This document shows, piece after piece, positions 46,582 to 55,402 of a stretch of 64,000 nt of DNA. Under the pieces are notes generated by a model. The model was not told the DNA's origin, made no database searches, and was given only the letters and a program-made list of their open reading frames with translations. Every line of letters begins with the position of its first letter. Position 1 is the stretch's first letter. Origin of the DNA: Burkholderiaceae bacterium 16 (GTDB taxonomy: Bacteria > Pseudomonadota > Gammaproteobacteria > Burkholderiales > Burkholderiaceae); contig JYOD01000100.1 of NCBI GenBank assembly GCA_000955785.1, positions 1 through 64,000 on the forward strand, given 5' to 3'. The position numbers and the translations under genes were made by a program.

Positions 46582-47067
46582 ATGGAGTTCATCGTAGTGC
46601 CGGTCACCAAGCCCGAGGCGACCAATTTCATCTTTGGACAGTCGCATTTCATCAAGACCGTGGACGATATCCACGAGGCGCTCGTCGGTGCGGTGCCGGG
46701 CATCCGCTTCGGCCTGGCGTTCTGCGAGGCCTCGGGCAAGCGCCTGGTGCGCTGGTCCGGCACCGACGATGCCATGATCGACCTGGCCTGCGAGAACGCG
46801 ATGGCGATCGGCGCCGGCCACAGCTTCCTGCTGTTTCTTGGCGATGGCTTCTATCCCGTCAATGTGCTGACCGCGGTGCGCGCGGTGCCGGAGGTATGCA
46901 GGATCTACTGCGCCACGGCCAACCCGACCGAAGTGGTGGTGGCGCAGACCGCGCTGGGGCGCGCGGTGCTTGGCGTGGTCGATGGCGCTTCGCCGCTCGG
47001 GCTGGAAACCGAGCTCGACATTGCGTGGCGGCGGGACCTGCTTCGGGAGATCGGCTACAAGCTGTAG
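46582..47067 (+). CDS. Adenosine-specific kinase family protein (PF04008)
   Basis: 161-aa protein of the small family annotated as adenosine-specific kinase. Conserved blocks are VTKPEATNFIFGQSHFIKTVDDIHEA (about residues 8-33), FGLAFCEASGKRLVRWSGTD and GHSFLLFLGDGFYPVNVLTAVRAVPEVCRIYCATANP (about 78-114). Its length is normal for the family. GGAGCACGGCC precedes the ATG. The cellular role is poorly known, and the name rests on an archaeal homologue. Confidence 0.87.
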   Translation: MEFIVVPVTKPEATNFIFGQSHFIKTVDDIHEALVGAVPGIRFGLAFCEASGKRLVRWSGTDDAMIDLACENAMAIGAGHSFLLFLGDGFYPVNVLTAVRAVPEVCRIYCATANPTEVVVAQTALGRAVLGVVDGASPLGLETELDIAWRRDLLREIGYKL

Positions 47068-47088
47068 CCGACCCTCCGCGCAGGCCCT

Positions 47089-48774
47089 TCAGTGCGCCTG
47101 CGCGGACGGCAATGCCCGCGCAGGCGGCTCGCCATCGTCTTCCTTCATGCGGCTGCGATTAAGCACGCCAGCCTCTTCCAGCACCGGATAAGCGGTGGCG
47201 CAGAACAGCGAATTCAGGCGCTTCAGGTCGCTGATCACATCAAGGTGAAGCGAACTGGTCTCGATGCTCTCGGCGGTCTGCACGGCGATGCGCTGCAGAT
47301 GGCTGCGGGCGAACTTGCGCTCCAGATCGCGGAAGGTGGCCTTCTCGGCCATCAGCTGCTGCGCGCTTTTCAGGTCACCGGAGAGGAACACCGACAGCCC
47401 CAGGCGCAGGTTGGCCACGACGCGCGCGTGCATCTGCGAGATCTCCTGCATGCCCGCTTCCGAGAACGCGAGGTTATGGGCGATCTTCTTGTCGCGCGCG
47501 TCCTGCAGGATGCGTTCGATGATGTCCCCGGCGTGTTCGAGGTTGATGGTGAGCGAGATGATTTCAGTCCAGCGCCGGCCATCGCGCTCGTCCAGCGCTT
47601 CGAGGCTGATCTGGGTCAGGTAGAGCTTGATCGCGGTATAGAGATCGTCCACCTCGTCGTCGATGCGGCAGGTGGCGGTGGCCAGCTTGGCATCGTTGGT
47701 GCGCAGCACGCGCAGCATATTGTCCAGCATCTGCTCGATGCGGTCGCCGATGCGCAGCACTTCGCGCGCGGCATTGGACAGCGCCAGCGCGGGCGTGGGC
47801 AGCGCGGCCGGATCAAGGTGGCGCGGAGTGACCTGGCTGTCGCCGGTATTGCGGCCCGGCAGCACCTTTTCACACAGGCGTGCCAGCGGACCGGTGGCGC
47901 CCAGCAGCAGCACCGCCAGCGCCACGTTGAACAGCAGGTGGAAATTGACCACCAGCCGCTGCGGATCGGCATCGACCAGCTCCAGCAGGTGCTCGGCCTG
48001 CCCCAGCAAAGGCAGCGCGATCACGCAGCCGAGCAGCCGCGACAGCAGGTTCCCCAGGGTGACGCGCTTGCCGGGCTGGTTATTGCCGGAGGTGGTCAGC
48101 AGTGCGGAGATGCCGGAGCCCAGGTTGGCGCCCAGCACCAGCGCCATCGCCACATGCAGCGACACCACTCCGGCCGAGGCCAGCGCCCCGCAGAACAGCA
48201 CTACCGCCAGGCTGGAATAGCACAGGATGGTGAGAAAGGCGCCGATCAGCATATCCAGCGTGGGATCGCCGGTGAGCGTACCGAACAGCACCTTGACTCC
48301 GGCGGCCTGCACCACGGGCCGGGTGGCGATGGAAATCAGCTCGAGCGCCAGCGTGATCAGCCCGAGGCCGATCAGTACGCGGCCCACGTGGCCGGGCTTG
48401 TTGCCCTTCCAGGACAAATGCAGGATCACGCCGACGAAAATCAGCAGCGGCGACAGCCACGAGAGGTCCAGCGAAAACACCTGCACCATGAGCGCGGTGC
48501 CGACGTTGGCGCCCAGCATGATGGCCAGCGCCGGGGCCACGGCGATCAGGCCCTGGCCCACGAAGGAACTAACGATGACCGCGGTTGCGTTGCTGCTCTG
48601 GACCAGCCCGGTCACGCCGAGTCCGGCGGCAAACGCCGTGAAGCGGTTGGAGATGCTGGAGGAGAGCACGTGGCGCAAGTTGGCGCCATACACGCGCAGG
48701 ATGCCGACCTTGACGATGTTGGTGCCCCACACCAGCAGCGCCACGCCGGAAAGCAAATGAAGTAGTACGCCCAT
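47089..48774 (-). CDS. Na/Pi cotransporter family protein with PhoU-like domain
   Basis: 561-aa protein. The N-terminal part (about residues 1-320) is the NptA/PNaS permease with two inverted repeats, seen in TGLVQSSNATAVIVSSF (the QSSN motif) and LTILCYSSLAVVLF plus MLGANVGTA and VLGANLGSG. The C-terminal part (about 335-540) is a helical PhoU-like domain. Such proteins move phosphate with sodium, often outward in bacteria such as YjbB. It is convergent with the adenosine kinase-like gene. Confidence 0.9.
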   Translation of the reverse strand: MGVLLHLLSGVALLVWGTNIVKVGILRVYGANLRHVLSSSISNRFTAFAAGLGVTGLVQSSNATAVIVSSFVGQGLIAVAPALAIMLGANVGTALMVQVFSLDLSWLSPLLIFVGVILHLSWKGNKPGHVGRVLIGLGLITLALELISIATRPVVQAAGVKVLFGTLTGDPTLDMLIGAFLTILCYSSLAVVLFCGALASAGVVSLHVAMALVLGANLGSGISALLTTSGNNQPGKRVTLGNLLSRLLGCVIALPLLGQAEHLLELVDADPQRLVVNFHLLFNVALAVLLLGATGPLARLCEKVLPGRNTGDSQVTPRHLDPAALPTPALALSNAAREVLRIGDRIEQMLDNMLRVLRTNDAKLATATCRIDDEVDDLYTAIKLYLTQISLEALDERDGRRWTEIISLTINLEHAGDIIERILQDARDKKIAHNLAFSEAGMQEISQMHARVVANLRLGLSVFLSGDLKSAQQLMAEKATFRDLERKFARSHLQRIAVQTAESIETSSLHLDVISDLKRLNSLFCATAYPVLEEAGVLNRSRMKEDDGEPPARALPSAQAH

Positions 48775-48994
48775 GGTCCGCCCTTATGTGACCGGTACCT
48801 CCATCGCTTGCAGACGCAAATGCAGATAAGCAAATGCAGATCGCACGATTCCGCCCGGCCATCGTATCGTTGTCAATGGGGCATTATGCTCCCGCGTGCA
48901 TGTGCGGGCAACGCCATGGGCGCATGGCTTGGAAGGGCCGCAATACCGCGCCCCGCCTGGGATGGGCGGAGCGCGGATGATCCCTGGCCAGGCG

Positions 48995-49567
48995 TCAGTG
49001 TCCGTCGAAGCGGCAAACCGTGAACAGCGGCAGGCCGCTGTCGAGCAGGTGGCGCGAGCCTCCCAGCTCGGGCAGGTCGACGATGGCGGCGCCCTCCACC
49101 ACTGTGGCGCCCAGGCGTTCCAGCAGCTTGCGGCCAGCCATCATGGTGCCGCCGGTGGCGATCAGGTCGTCCACCAGCAGCACGCGGTCGCCGGGCTTGC
49201 AGGCATCTGCGTGGATTTCGACCGTGGCGCTGCCATATTCGAGCTCGTACTCCTCCGCCACGGTCTGGAAGGGCAGCTTGCCCTTCTTGCGGATGGGCAC
49301 GAAGCCAAGGTTGAGTTCGTAAGCCAGGATGGCGCCGAGGATAAAGCCGCGTGCGTCGATGCCTGCCACCATGTCAAGCCGGGTGTCCATATAGCGGTGC
49401 ACGAAGACATCGATCAGCACGCGCAGCGACTTGGGGTCCTGCAGCAGCGGCGTGATGTCGCGGAACATGACGCCGGGCTGCGGCCAGTCCGGCACGGTAC
49501 GGATGCGTTCGCGCAGGTAGTGGGTGACGTCGCCAAGGGCGGACGACTGGATGGTGGTATTGGGCAT
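48995..49567 (-). CDS. apt: Adenine phosphoribosyltransferase
   Basis: 190-aa purine-salvage enzyme making AMP from adenine and PRPP. The PRPP motif is VLLVDDLIATGGTM (near residue 131); PGVMFRDITPLL, IDARGFILGA and RKKGKLPFQTVAEEYELEYG are Apt blocks. The ATG at 49567 (MPNTTIQSS) is the first start giving a family-like length; a longer frame exists upstream but would run into the divergent spacer. Confidence 0.95.
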   Translation of the reverse strand: MPNTTIQSSALGDVTHYLRERIRTVPDWPQPGVMFRDITPLLQDPKSLRVLIDVFVHRYMDTRLDMVAGIDARGFILGAILAYELNLGFVPIRKKGKLPFQTVAEEYELEYGSATVEIHADACKPGDRVLLVDDLIATGGTMMAGRKLLERLGATVVEGAAIVDLPELGGSRHLLDSGLPLFTVCRFDGH

Positions 49568-49733
49568 GGGGACTCGGTCGGACAGCCAGCCGCGGCGGCA
49601 GGCTAAATGCGGTAATGGGTTACTACCCGGGCTGCCGCAAACGGCAACACAATGGGCACAAGGCTCAGGCGGGCCGCACGGGCATTTCGGTGCGGCACCC
49701 GGCCTGACAGCCGTAACCATACAGGAGACCGCG

Positions 49734-50312
49734 ATGGCAAAAAAGATCTTGATGCTGGTCGGCGACTATGCCGAAGACTATGAAACCATGGTGCCGTTCC
49801 AGGCCCTGCAGATGGTGGGCCACACGGTCCACGCGGTGTGTCCGGACAAGGCGGCCGGCGCCAGCTGCCCCACCGCCATCCACGATTTCGAGGGCGACCA
49901 GACCTACAGCGAGAAGCGCGGGCACAATTTTGCGCTGAACGCAAGCTTTGCCGATATCGATCCGGCAGCCTACGACGGGCTGGTGATCCCCGGCGGCCGC
50001 GCCCCCGAATACCTGCGCCTGAACGAACGGGTGCTGGAGATCGTGCGTCACTTCGCCAGCGCCAACAAGCCGATCGCCGCTGTGTGCCACGGCGCCCAGC
50101 TGCTGGCCGCGGCCGGCGTGCTGGAAGGCCGGACCTGCTCGGCCTATCCGGCCTGCGCGCCAGAAGTACGCCTGGCCGGCGGCAAGTACGCCGACATCCC
50201 GGTCGACCAGGCACACACCGATGGCAACCTCGTGACCGCCCCGGCATGGCCCGCACATCCGGCCTGGCTGGCGCAGTTCCTTGCGGTCCTGGGCACCCGG
50301 ATCGTACATTAG
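49734..50312 (+). CDS. DJ-1/PfpI family protein
   Basis: 192-aa protein with the class I glutamine amidotransferase-like fold. The nucleophile elbow AAVCHGAQLL carries Cys118 and His119, and VIPGGRAPEYLRL is the family motif. Relatives include PfpI-type proteases, chaperones and glyoxalase/deglycase-like proteins; the exact activity cannot be fixed. CAGGAGA lies upstream of the ATG. It is divergent from apt. Confidence 0.87.
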   Translation: MAKKILMLVGDYAEDYETMVPFQALQMVGHTVHAVCPDKAAGASCPTAIHDFEGDQTYSEKRGHNFALNASFADIDPAAYDGLVIPGGRAPEYLRLNERVLEIVRHFASANKPIAAVCHGAQLLAAAGVLEGRTCSAYPACAPEVRLAGGKYADIPVDQAHTDGNLVTAPAWPAHPAWLAQFLAVLGTRIVH

Positions 50313-50324
50313 AGACTTCCGAAC

Positions 50325-50354
50325 GCGGCCCGCGAGCATACCCTCGCGGGCCGC
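50325..50354. terminator. 12-bp perfect hairpin between PfpI and RHH genes
   Basis: GCGGCCCGCGAG pairs with CTCGCGGGCCGC over a 6-base loop, starting 13 bases after the PfpI stop and ending 20 bases before the next ATG. With no T-tract, it could equally be an attenuating structure in the leader of the next gene. Confidence 0.5.
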
Positions 50355-50373
50355 CAAGCACGGGAGTTGCTCT

Positions 50374-50757
50374 ATGTGTGAAATCTTCATCCGGGCCAAC
50401 CCGCAGTCGTACGAGGGCCAGTCGCGCTCCCTGCGGCTGCACGGGGTGGCCACCAGCATCCGGCTGGAAAGCCTGTTCTGGGAAGTGCTCGAAACGCTGG
50501 CGCGGCGCGACGGCATGAGCGTGGGCCAGCTCATCACCCGGCTGCACGACGAACTGACGGCGTACCGGGGCGAGGCGGCGAACTTCACGTCATTCCTGCG
50601 CGTGTGCTGCCTGCGCTACCTGCTGCTACAAGGCGAAGGCCGCATTCCCGCCGATCAGAGCGTGCCGGTCGGCTCGCTTGATGCGCGGGCCGTGCTGGAA
50701 GGCCTGCCGCCATCCTGGGCGGAAGCGGCGCGCCCGGCCAGCCGCGCGGCAGCATAA
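50374..50757 (+). CDS. Ribbon-helix-helix domain protein
   Basis: 127-aa protein. The segment SRSLRLHGVATSIRLESLFW, then LETLARRDGMSVGQLITRLHDEL (about residues 14-66), matches the RHH_4 type ribbon-helix-helix, with a second helix-rich part NFTSFLRVCCLRYLL. Proteins of this group are probably DNA-binding regulators. The ATG at 50374 lies after a strong hairpin, with GGGAG upstream. Its targets are unknown; it is convergent with the antiporter gene. Confidence 0.8.
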   Translation: MCEIFIRANPQSYEGQSRSLRLHGVATSIRLESLFWEVLETLARRDGMSVGQLITRLHDELTAYRGEAANFTSFLRVCCLRYLLLQGEGRIPADQSVPVGSLDARAVLEGLPPSWAEAARPASRAAA

Positions 50758-50779
50758 GGCCCCTGCCGCGGCGTCCGGG

Positions 50780-52759
50780 TCAACCGGCCAGCATGCGCTG
50801 CTCGGCCGCCTCCAGCGCCTCGGGCTGCCCGCGCAGCACCACGATATCGCCCGGCTCCAGCACGGTTTCCGGCTGCGGATCGAACGCGCGGATGCCGCGC
50901 CGGCGCACCGCCGTCACCTCCACCCCGATGCGGTCCAGCCCCAGCGCGCCCAGCCGCCGCCCTATGGCCGTGGCCTCGGGGCCGAGCGAGACCGACTGCA
51001 GCCGCACCGACTCGCGCTCGACCATATCCTCCTCGTCGTCGCGTCCGTGGAAGTAGCCGCGCAGCAGGCTGTAGCGCGCATCGCGCGCCTGCTGCACGCC
51101 GCGCACCACCCGCCGCATCGGCACACCCAGCAGCACCAGGGCGTGCGAGGCCAGCATCAGGCTGCCCTCGATGCTTTCCGGCACCACCTCGGTGGCGCCC
51201 GCCTTCTGCAAGATGTCGAGCTCCGAGTCGTCCATCGTACGCACGATGACGGGGAGCGCCGGCTCCAGCTCCTGCACGTGGTGCAGCACCTTAAGGGCGG
51301 AGGGCGTGTTGTTATAAGTGACGATCAAGGCAGCCGCCCGATGCAGGCCCGCCGCGATCAGCGCCTCGCGCCGGCCCGCGTCGCCGTACACCACCGTGTC
51401 GCCCGCGGCGGCGGCCTCGCGCACCCGATCCGGGTCAAGGTCGAGCGCCACGTAGGTGATGCCCTCCCGCTCCAGCATATGCGCCAGGTTCTGGCCGCTG
51501 CGGCCGAAGCCGCAGATGATGGCGTGCTTTTCGGTCTGCAGGCTCTGCGCCGCGATGCGCGTCATATTGAGTGACTGCATCAGCCATTCGTTGGCGGCAA
51601 AGCGCAGCACGATGGCGTCGCTGTACTGGATCAGGAACGGCGCCGCCAGCATCGACAGCAGCATGGAGGCCAGGATGACCTGGATCAGCACCGGATCGAC
51701 CAGGTTCAGGCCGTCGATCTGGTTAAGCAGCACGAAACCGAACTCCCCAGCCTGCGCCAGCCCCAGGCCGGTGCGGATCGCTACCCCCTGGCGCGAGCCG
51801 AACAGGCGCGCCAGGCCGGCGATCAGCAGCAGCTTGAAGATGATCGGCACGATCAGCAACACCAGCACCAGCCACAGGTGATCGAGCACCACGTGAATAT
51901 TGAGCAACATGCCGATGGTGACGAAGAACAGCCCCAGCAGCACATCGCGGAAGGGCTTGATGTCCTCCTCCACCTGATGGCGGTACGGCGTCTCGGAGAT
52001 CAGCATGCCGGCGATGAAGGCCCCCAGCGCCATCGACAGGCCCAGCCGCTCGGTCAGCGCCGCCATGCCCAGCGTGACCAGCAGCAGGTTGAGCATGAAC
52101 AGTTCCTGCGACCGGCGCGCCGCCACCACATGGAACCAGCGGCTCATGACCCGCTTGCCGACAAAAAAGATCAGGCTCAGGGCCGCCACGATCTTGACCG
52201 TGGCCAGGCCGAGCGCCATCGCCATGTCGCCGGGTTCGCGCGACAGCGCCGGAATCACGATCAGCAGCGGCACCACCGCCAGGTCCTGAAACAGCAGGAT
52301 GCTGATGATATTGCGCCCGTGCTCGCTTTCCAGCTCCAGCCGCTCCGACAACATCTTGGAGACGATCGCGGTGGACGACATGGCCAGCGCGCCGCCCAGT
52401 GCCACCGAAGCCTGCCAGGACAGCGGAAACAGCCAGTTGAACGCCCAGCTCGCCGGTATCACCACCAGCAGCGACAGCACCACCTGCGAGCCACCCAGGC
52501 CGAATACCTGCCGTTTCATGGCTTTGAGCTTGCCCAGGCTGAACTCCAGCCCGATCGAGAACATCAAAAAGACCACGCCGAACTCGGCCAGGTATTTGGT
52601 CTGCGCGGTATCGCTGGCCAGGCCGAGCGCGTGCGGCCCGATCAGGATGCCGACGACCAGGTACCCCAGCATCGGCGGCAATTGCAGCATGCGAAAGGCG
52701 ACCACGCCGAACACGGCGGCGGCCAGCAGCACAAGGGTCAGGTCCAGCGGAGAGTGCAT
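50780..52759 (-). CDS. Kef-type monovalent cation:proton antiporter with TrkA-N domain
   Basis: 659-aa CPA2 antiporter. Residues 1-385 hold about twelve helices with the family blocks GYLVVGILIGPHALGL, FMFSIGLEFSLGKL-like FLMFSIGLEFSLG and QDLAVVPLLIVIPAL. An NAD-binding TrkA-N domain follows (HAIICGFGRSGQNLAHMLE, near residue 410), then a TrkA-C domain (about 560-650, ending in LEPGDIVVLRGQPEALEAAE). It resembles KefB/YbaL. It would exchange K+ for H+ under NAD(H) or thiol control. ATG 52759 (MHSPLDLTLVLL) is the natural start before the first helix. Confidence 0.9.
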   Translation of the reverse strand: MHSPLDLTLVLLAAAVFGVVAFRMLQLPPMLGYLVVGILIGPHALGLASDTAQTKYLAEFGVVFLMFSIGLEFSLGKLKAMKRQVFGLGGSQVVLSLLVVIPASWAFNWLFPLSWQASVALGGALAMSSTAIVSKMLSERLELESEHGRNIISILLFQDLAVVPLLIVIPALSREPGDMAMALGLATVKIVAALSLIFFVGKRVMSRWFHVVAARRSQELFMLNLLLVTLGMAALTERLGLSMALGAFIAGMLISETPYRHQVEEDIKPFRDVLLGLFFVTIGMLLNIHVVLDHLWLVLVLLIVPIIFKLLLIAGLARLFGSRQGVAIRTGLGLAQAGEFGFVLLNQIDGLNLVDPVLIQVILASMLLSMLAAPFLIQYSDAIVLRFAANEWLMQSLNMTRIAAQSLQTEKHAIICGFGRSGQNLAHMLEREGITYVALDLDPDRVREAAAAGDTVVYGDAGRREALIAAGLHRAAALIVTYNNTPSALKVLHHVQELEPALPVIVRTMDDSELDILQKAGATEVVPESIEGSLMLASHALVLLGVPMRRVVRGVQQARDARYSLLRGYFHGRDDEEDMVERESVRLQSVSLGPEATAIGRRLGALGLDRIGVEVTAVRRRGIRAFDPQPETVLEPGDIVVLRGQPEALEAAEQRMLAG

Positions 52760-52909
52760 CGGAAGGATCAGGGTACGCCACCACCGGGCCAGGACAACCC
52801 GGCTCGGGCGGCCCTGCCGGCGGATTGCGGCAAGCACGGCAGCCGCCCCGGCCGCCCGATCCCAGGAACAGCCCAAGCGCCATCGCATTCGTTGGTATAC
52901 TTCGTCGCC

Positions 52910-53893
52910 ATGATAGCTAATTTCAATGCGGATCGAGCACTTCGGCTCGCTCGCGAGACCCTCCAGATCGAAGCCGATGCCGTCGCCGCCCTCGCGGGCC
53001 GCCTGGACGGCGAATTTGCGCAGGCCGTGCAACTCACTCTGAATTGCAGCGGACGCGTCGTCGTGTCGGGTATCGGCAAGTCGGGACACATCGGCCGCAA
53101 GGTCGCGGCCACGCTGGCATCGACCGGCACGCCGGCCTTTTTCGTGCACCCGGCCGAGGCCAGCCATGGCGACCTGGGCATGGTCACGCGCGACGATGTG
53201 CTGATTGCCTTTTCCAATTCCGGAGAGACCGCCGAACTGCTGTCGATCGTGCCGATCGTCAAGCGCATCGGCGCCAAGCTGATCTCCGTGACCGGCAACC
53301 CCGCCTCCACGCTGGCCAAGCTGGCCGACGCCCACCTCAACGCCGGAGTGGAGAAAGAGGCCTGCCCGCTTAACCTGGCCCCCACCGCCAGCACCACCGC
53401 CGCGCTGGCGATGGGCGATGCGCTAGCGGTGGCGGTGCTGGACGCGCGCGGCTTCGGCGAGGAAGACTTTGCCCGCTCGCATCCGGGCGGCGCGCTCGGG
53501 CGCAAGCTGCTGACCCATGTGCGCGACGTCATGCGCAGCGGCAACGCGGTGCCCAAGGTACGCGAAAACACGCCGCTGGCGCAGGCCCTGATGGAAATCA
53601 CCCGCAAGGGCATGGCCATGACCGCGGTGGTGGATCCGGACGACCGCCTGATCGGCGTCTTCACCGACGGCGACCTGCGTCGCCTGCTGGAAACGCCTCG
53701 CGACTGGAAGACCGTGCCCATCAGCGAGGTGATGCACCGCTCGCCGCATACGGTGGGGCCGGACCAGCTGGCGGTGGAAGCCGTGCAGGTCATGGAGGCG
53801 AACCGCATCAACCAGATGCTAGTGGTCGATGCCGACCAGCGCCTGGTCGGTGCCCTGCACATCCACGACCTGACCCGCGCCAAGGTCATCTGA
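52910..53893 (+). CDS. kdsD: D-arabinose 5-phosphate isomerase
   Basis: 327-aa KpsF/GutQ/KdsD family. The SIS domain (about residues 35-185) has SGIGKSGHIGRKVAATLASTG and AFSNSGETAELL. Two CBS domains follow (about 205-327), with TDGDLRRLLE. It converts ribulose 5-phosphate to arabinose 5-phosphate, the first step towards KDO in LPS. It leads the envelope cluster lptC-lptA-lptB. The next gene is lptC, 15 bases later; the phosphatase gene kdsC, usual at this place, is missing. No ribosome site is evident before the ATG. Confidence 0.93.
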   Translation: MIANFNADRALRLARETLQIEADAVAALAGRLDGEFAQAVQLTLNCSGRVVVSGIGKSGHIGRKVAATLASTGTPAFFVHPAEASHGDLGMVTRDDVLIAFSNSGETAELLSIVPIVKRIGAKLISVTGNPASTLAKLADAHLNAGVEKEACPLNLAPTASTTAALAMGDALAVAVLDARGFGEEDFARSHPGGALGRKLLTHVRDVMRSGNAVPKVRENTPLAQALMEITRKGMAMTAVVDPDDRLIGVFTDGDLRRLLETPRDWKTVPISEVMHRSPHTVGPDQLAVEAVQVMEANRINQMLVVDADQRLVGALHIHDLTRAKVI

Positions 53894-53908
53894 GGGCACC
53901 CACAAACT

Positions 53909-54532
53909 ATGCGGGATATCCTGTCCTCCCTGAGCCGGCTAGGAATGCGCGCCTTGCCGCTGCTGTTGATGGCGCTAGTGGCGGGTAGCACTTTCTGGCT
54001 GGTGCAGGTCAATTCCCCGAAAGAAGCCGCCACCGGGCCGGTGGGCAAGAAGCATGAGCCCGATTACTACATGATCCGCTTCTCCGCCACCGAACTGGCC
54101 GAGGACGGCAACACCAAGATGCGGTTCACCGGCGACAAGATGATCCACTTCGAGGACGACCAGACCTACGAAGTGACGCGTCCGGCCATGCGGGCATACG
54201 AAATCGACCGGCCGCCCGTCACGGGCCACTCCGATCGCGGCACGATGAACGCGGAAGGCTCGGTGATCGACCTGTTCGGCAATGCCTTTATCGTGCGCGC
54301 CCAAGGGCCGGACCCGGCCAAGGATCCGCAGATGACAGCCGCCTCGGAGTACTTCCAGGTGCTGATCAATGATGACATCGTGAAGACCGACAAAGCCGTC
54401 AAGCTGACCCGCGGCCCGTCGGTGATGACGGCAAACGGGCTGATCTTCAACAATGTCACCCGCGAAGTACAATTGCTGGGTAACGTACGCGGCACCATTA
54501 TTACGGGGCCGCCGGCGAGTCCCGCGAAGTAG
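53909..54532 (+). CDS. lptC: LPS export protein LptC
   Basis: 207-aa bitopic inner-membrane protein. One N-terminal membrane helix (about residues 13-34, LPLLLMALVAGSTFWLVQV) is followed by a periplasmic beta-jellyroll domain (YYMIRFSATELAEDGNTKMRF split across the start, about residues 50-70; ending LLGNVRGTII). It hands LPS from the LptBFG transporter to LptA. It starts 15 bases after kdsD. Confidence 0.9.
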   Translation: MRDILSSLSRLGMRALPLLLMALVAGSTFWLVQVNSPKEAATGPVGKKHEPDYYMIRFSATELAEDGNTKMRFTGDKMIHFEDDQTYEVTRPAMRAYEIDRPPVTGHSDRGTMNAEGSVIDLFGNAFIVRAQGPDPAKDPQMTAASEYFQVLINDDIVKTDKAVKLTRGPSVMTANGLIFNNVTREVQLLGNVRGTIITGPPASPAK

Positions 54533-54566
54533 CCCAGATAACAAAGACCCGAGAGGCTGTTGCCAG

Positions 54567-54725
54567 ATGAAGCGAAGCAGTGCTGGCCAGGCGAGCGGGC
54601 GCAAACGGTACCCAGGCGGGTGCCGCCCGCGCAGCCCTGCCCGCTTTGCCCGGAAACAGCCGCCAGGAAACGAAGCCGCCCGCGGGCCACAGCCGTCCGC
54701 GCCAACCGCCATCACGCCAACATGA
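54567..54725 (+). CDS. 52-codon ORF overlapping the lptA start
   Basis: A GAGAGG at 54551-54556 lies 10 bases before an ATG opening a 52-residue, very basic frame (MKRSSAGQASGRKRYPGG...). Its TGA overlaps the lptA ATG (ATGA), the geometry of translational coupling. The product has no recognisable family, and the composition could be chance in GC-rich DNA. If translated, it would be a coupling leader for lptA. Confidence 0.3.
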   Translation: MKRSSAGQASGRKRYPGGCRPRSPARFARKQPPGNEAARGPQPSAPTAITPT

Positions 54726-55366
54726 ATTCATTCCTGACGACATCGTCCTGTCGCCGCCGCAGCACGGCCGCTTTGCTGACGCTGGCAGCCGTCCTCGGCC
54801 TCACGCTGGCCGCGCCCGCCAGCGCGGAGAAAGCCGACCGGGAGAAACCGCTGGTGCTGGAAGCCGACAACGCCAGCTATGACGACGTCAAGCAGGTTTA
54901 TGTGCTGACTGGCAACGTGGTGCTGACCAAGGGCACCATGGTGCTGAAATCCGACGCGGCCGAAGTGCGCACCGATCCCGAGGGCTACCAGTACGCCGTG
55001 GCTACGTCCAAGGGCGGCAAGCAGGCTTATATCCGCCAGAAGCGCGACAACGTCGACGAATACATCGACGGCTGGGGCGACCGCATCGAGTATGACGGCA
55101 AGCAGGAGTTGTCCAAGCTGATCGGCCGCGCACGCATGGCGCGGCTGGCCGGCGCCAAGCTGGTCGACGAGATCCGCGGCGCAGTGATCACCTACGACAG
55201 CCGCAACGAGTTCTACACCGCCAGCGGCGGCACGGAGAACGCGACGGCGGGCAGCCCGTCCGGTCGCGTGCGCGCCGTGTTGTCGCCGCGCCAGGAGCAA
55301 CCCGCCAGCGGCGCCGCCGGCGCCCCGCTGCCGCTCAAGCCTGCGCCCGCCCCCGTCAATCCCTGA
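54722..55366 (+). CDS. lptA: LPS periplasmic transport protein LptA
   Basis: 214-aa OstA-like protein. The signal peptide (MNSFLTTSSCRRRSTAAL, cleavage after PASA near residue 36) is followed by the jellyroll: PLVLEADNASYDDVKQVYVL, GNVVLTKGTMVLKSD and a QKRDNVDEYIDGWGDRIEYD block. It forms the periplasmic bridge for LPS from LptC to LptD. The C-terminal 40 residues are Ala/Pro-rich and probably disordered. The 190-base gap after lptC is unusually long for this cluster. Confidence 0.9.
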   Translation: MNSFLTTSSCRRRSTAALLTLAAVLGLTLAAPASAEKADREKPLVLEADNASYDDVKQVYVLTGNVVLTKGTMVLKSDAAEVRTDPEGYQYAVATSKGGKQAYIRQKRDNVDEYIDGWGDRIEYDGKQELSKLIGRARMARLAGAKLVDEIRGAVITYDSRNEFYTASGGTENATAGSPSGRVRAVLSPRQEQPASGAAGAPLPLKPAPAPVNP

Positions 55367-55402
55367 CGCCGCCGCGTCGCCCGTTCCACGGATTCACCCT
55401 TC

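Noticed and set aside
47092..48765. 557-codon frame antisense to the Na/Pi cotransporter
   Set aside because: Shadow frame; low-complexity His/Gln/Arg composition.
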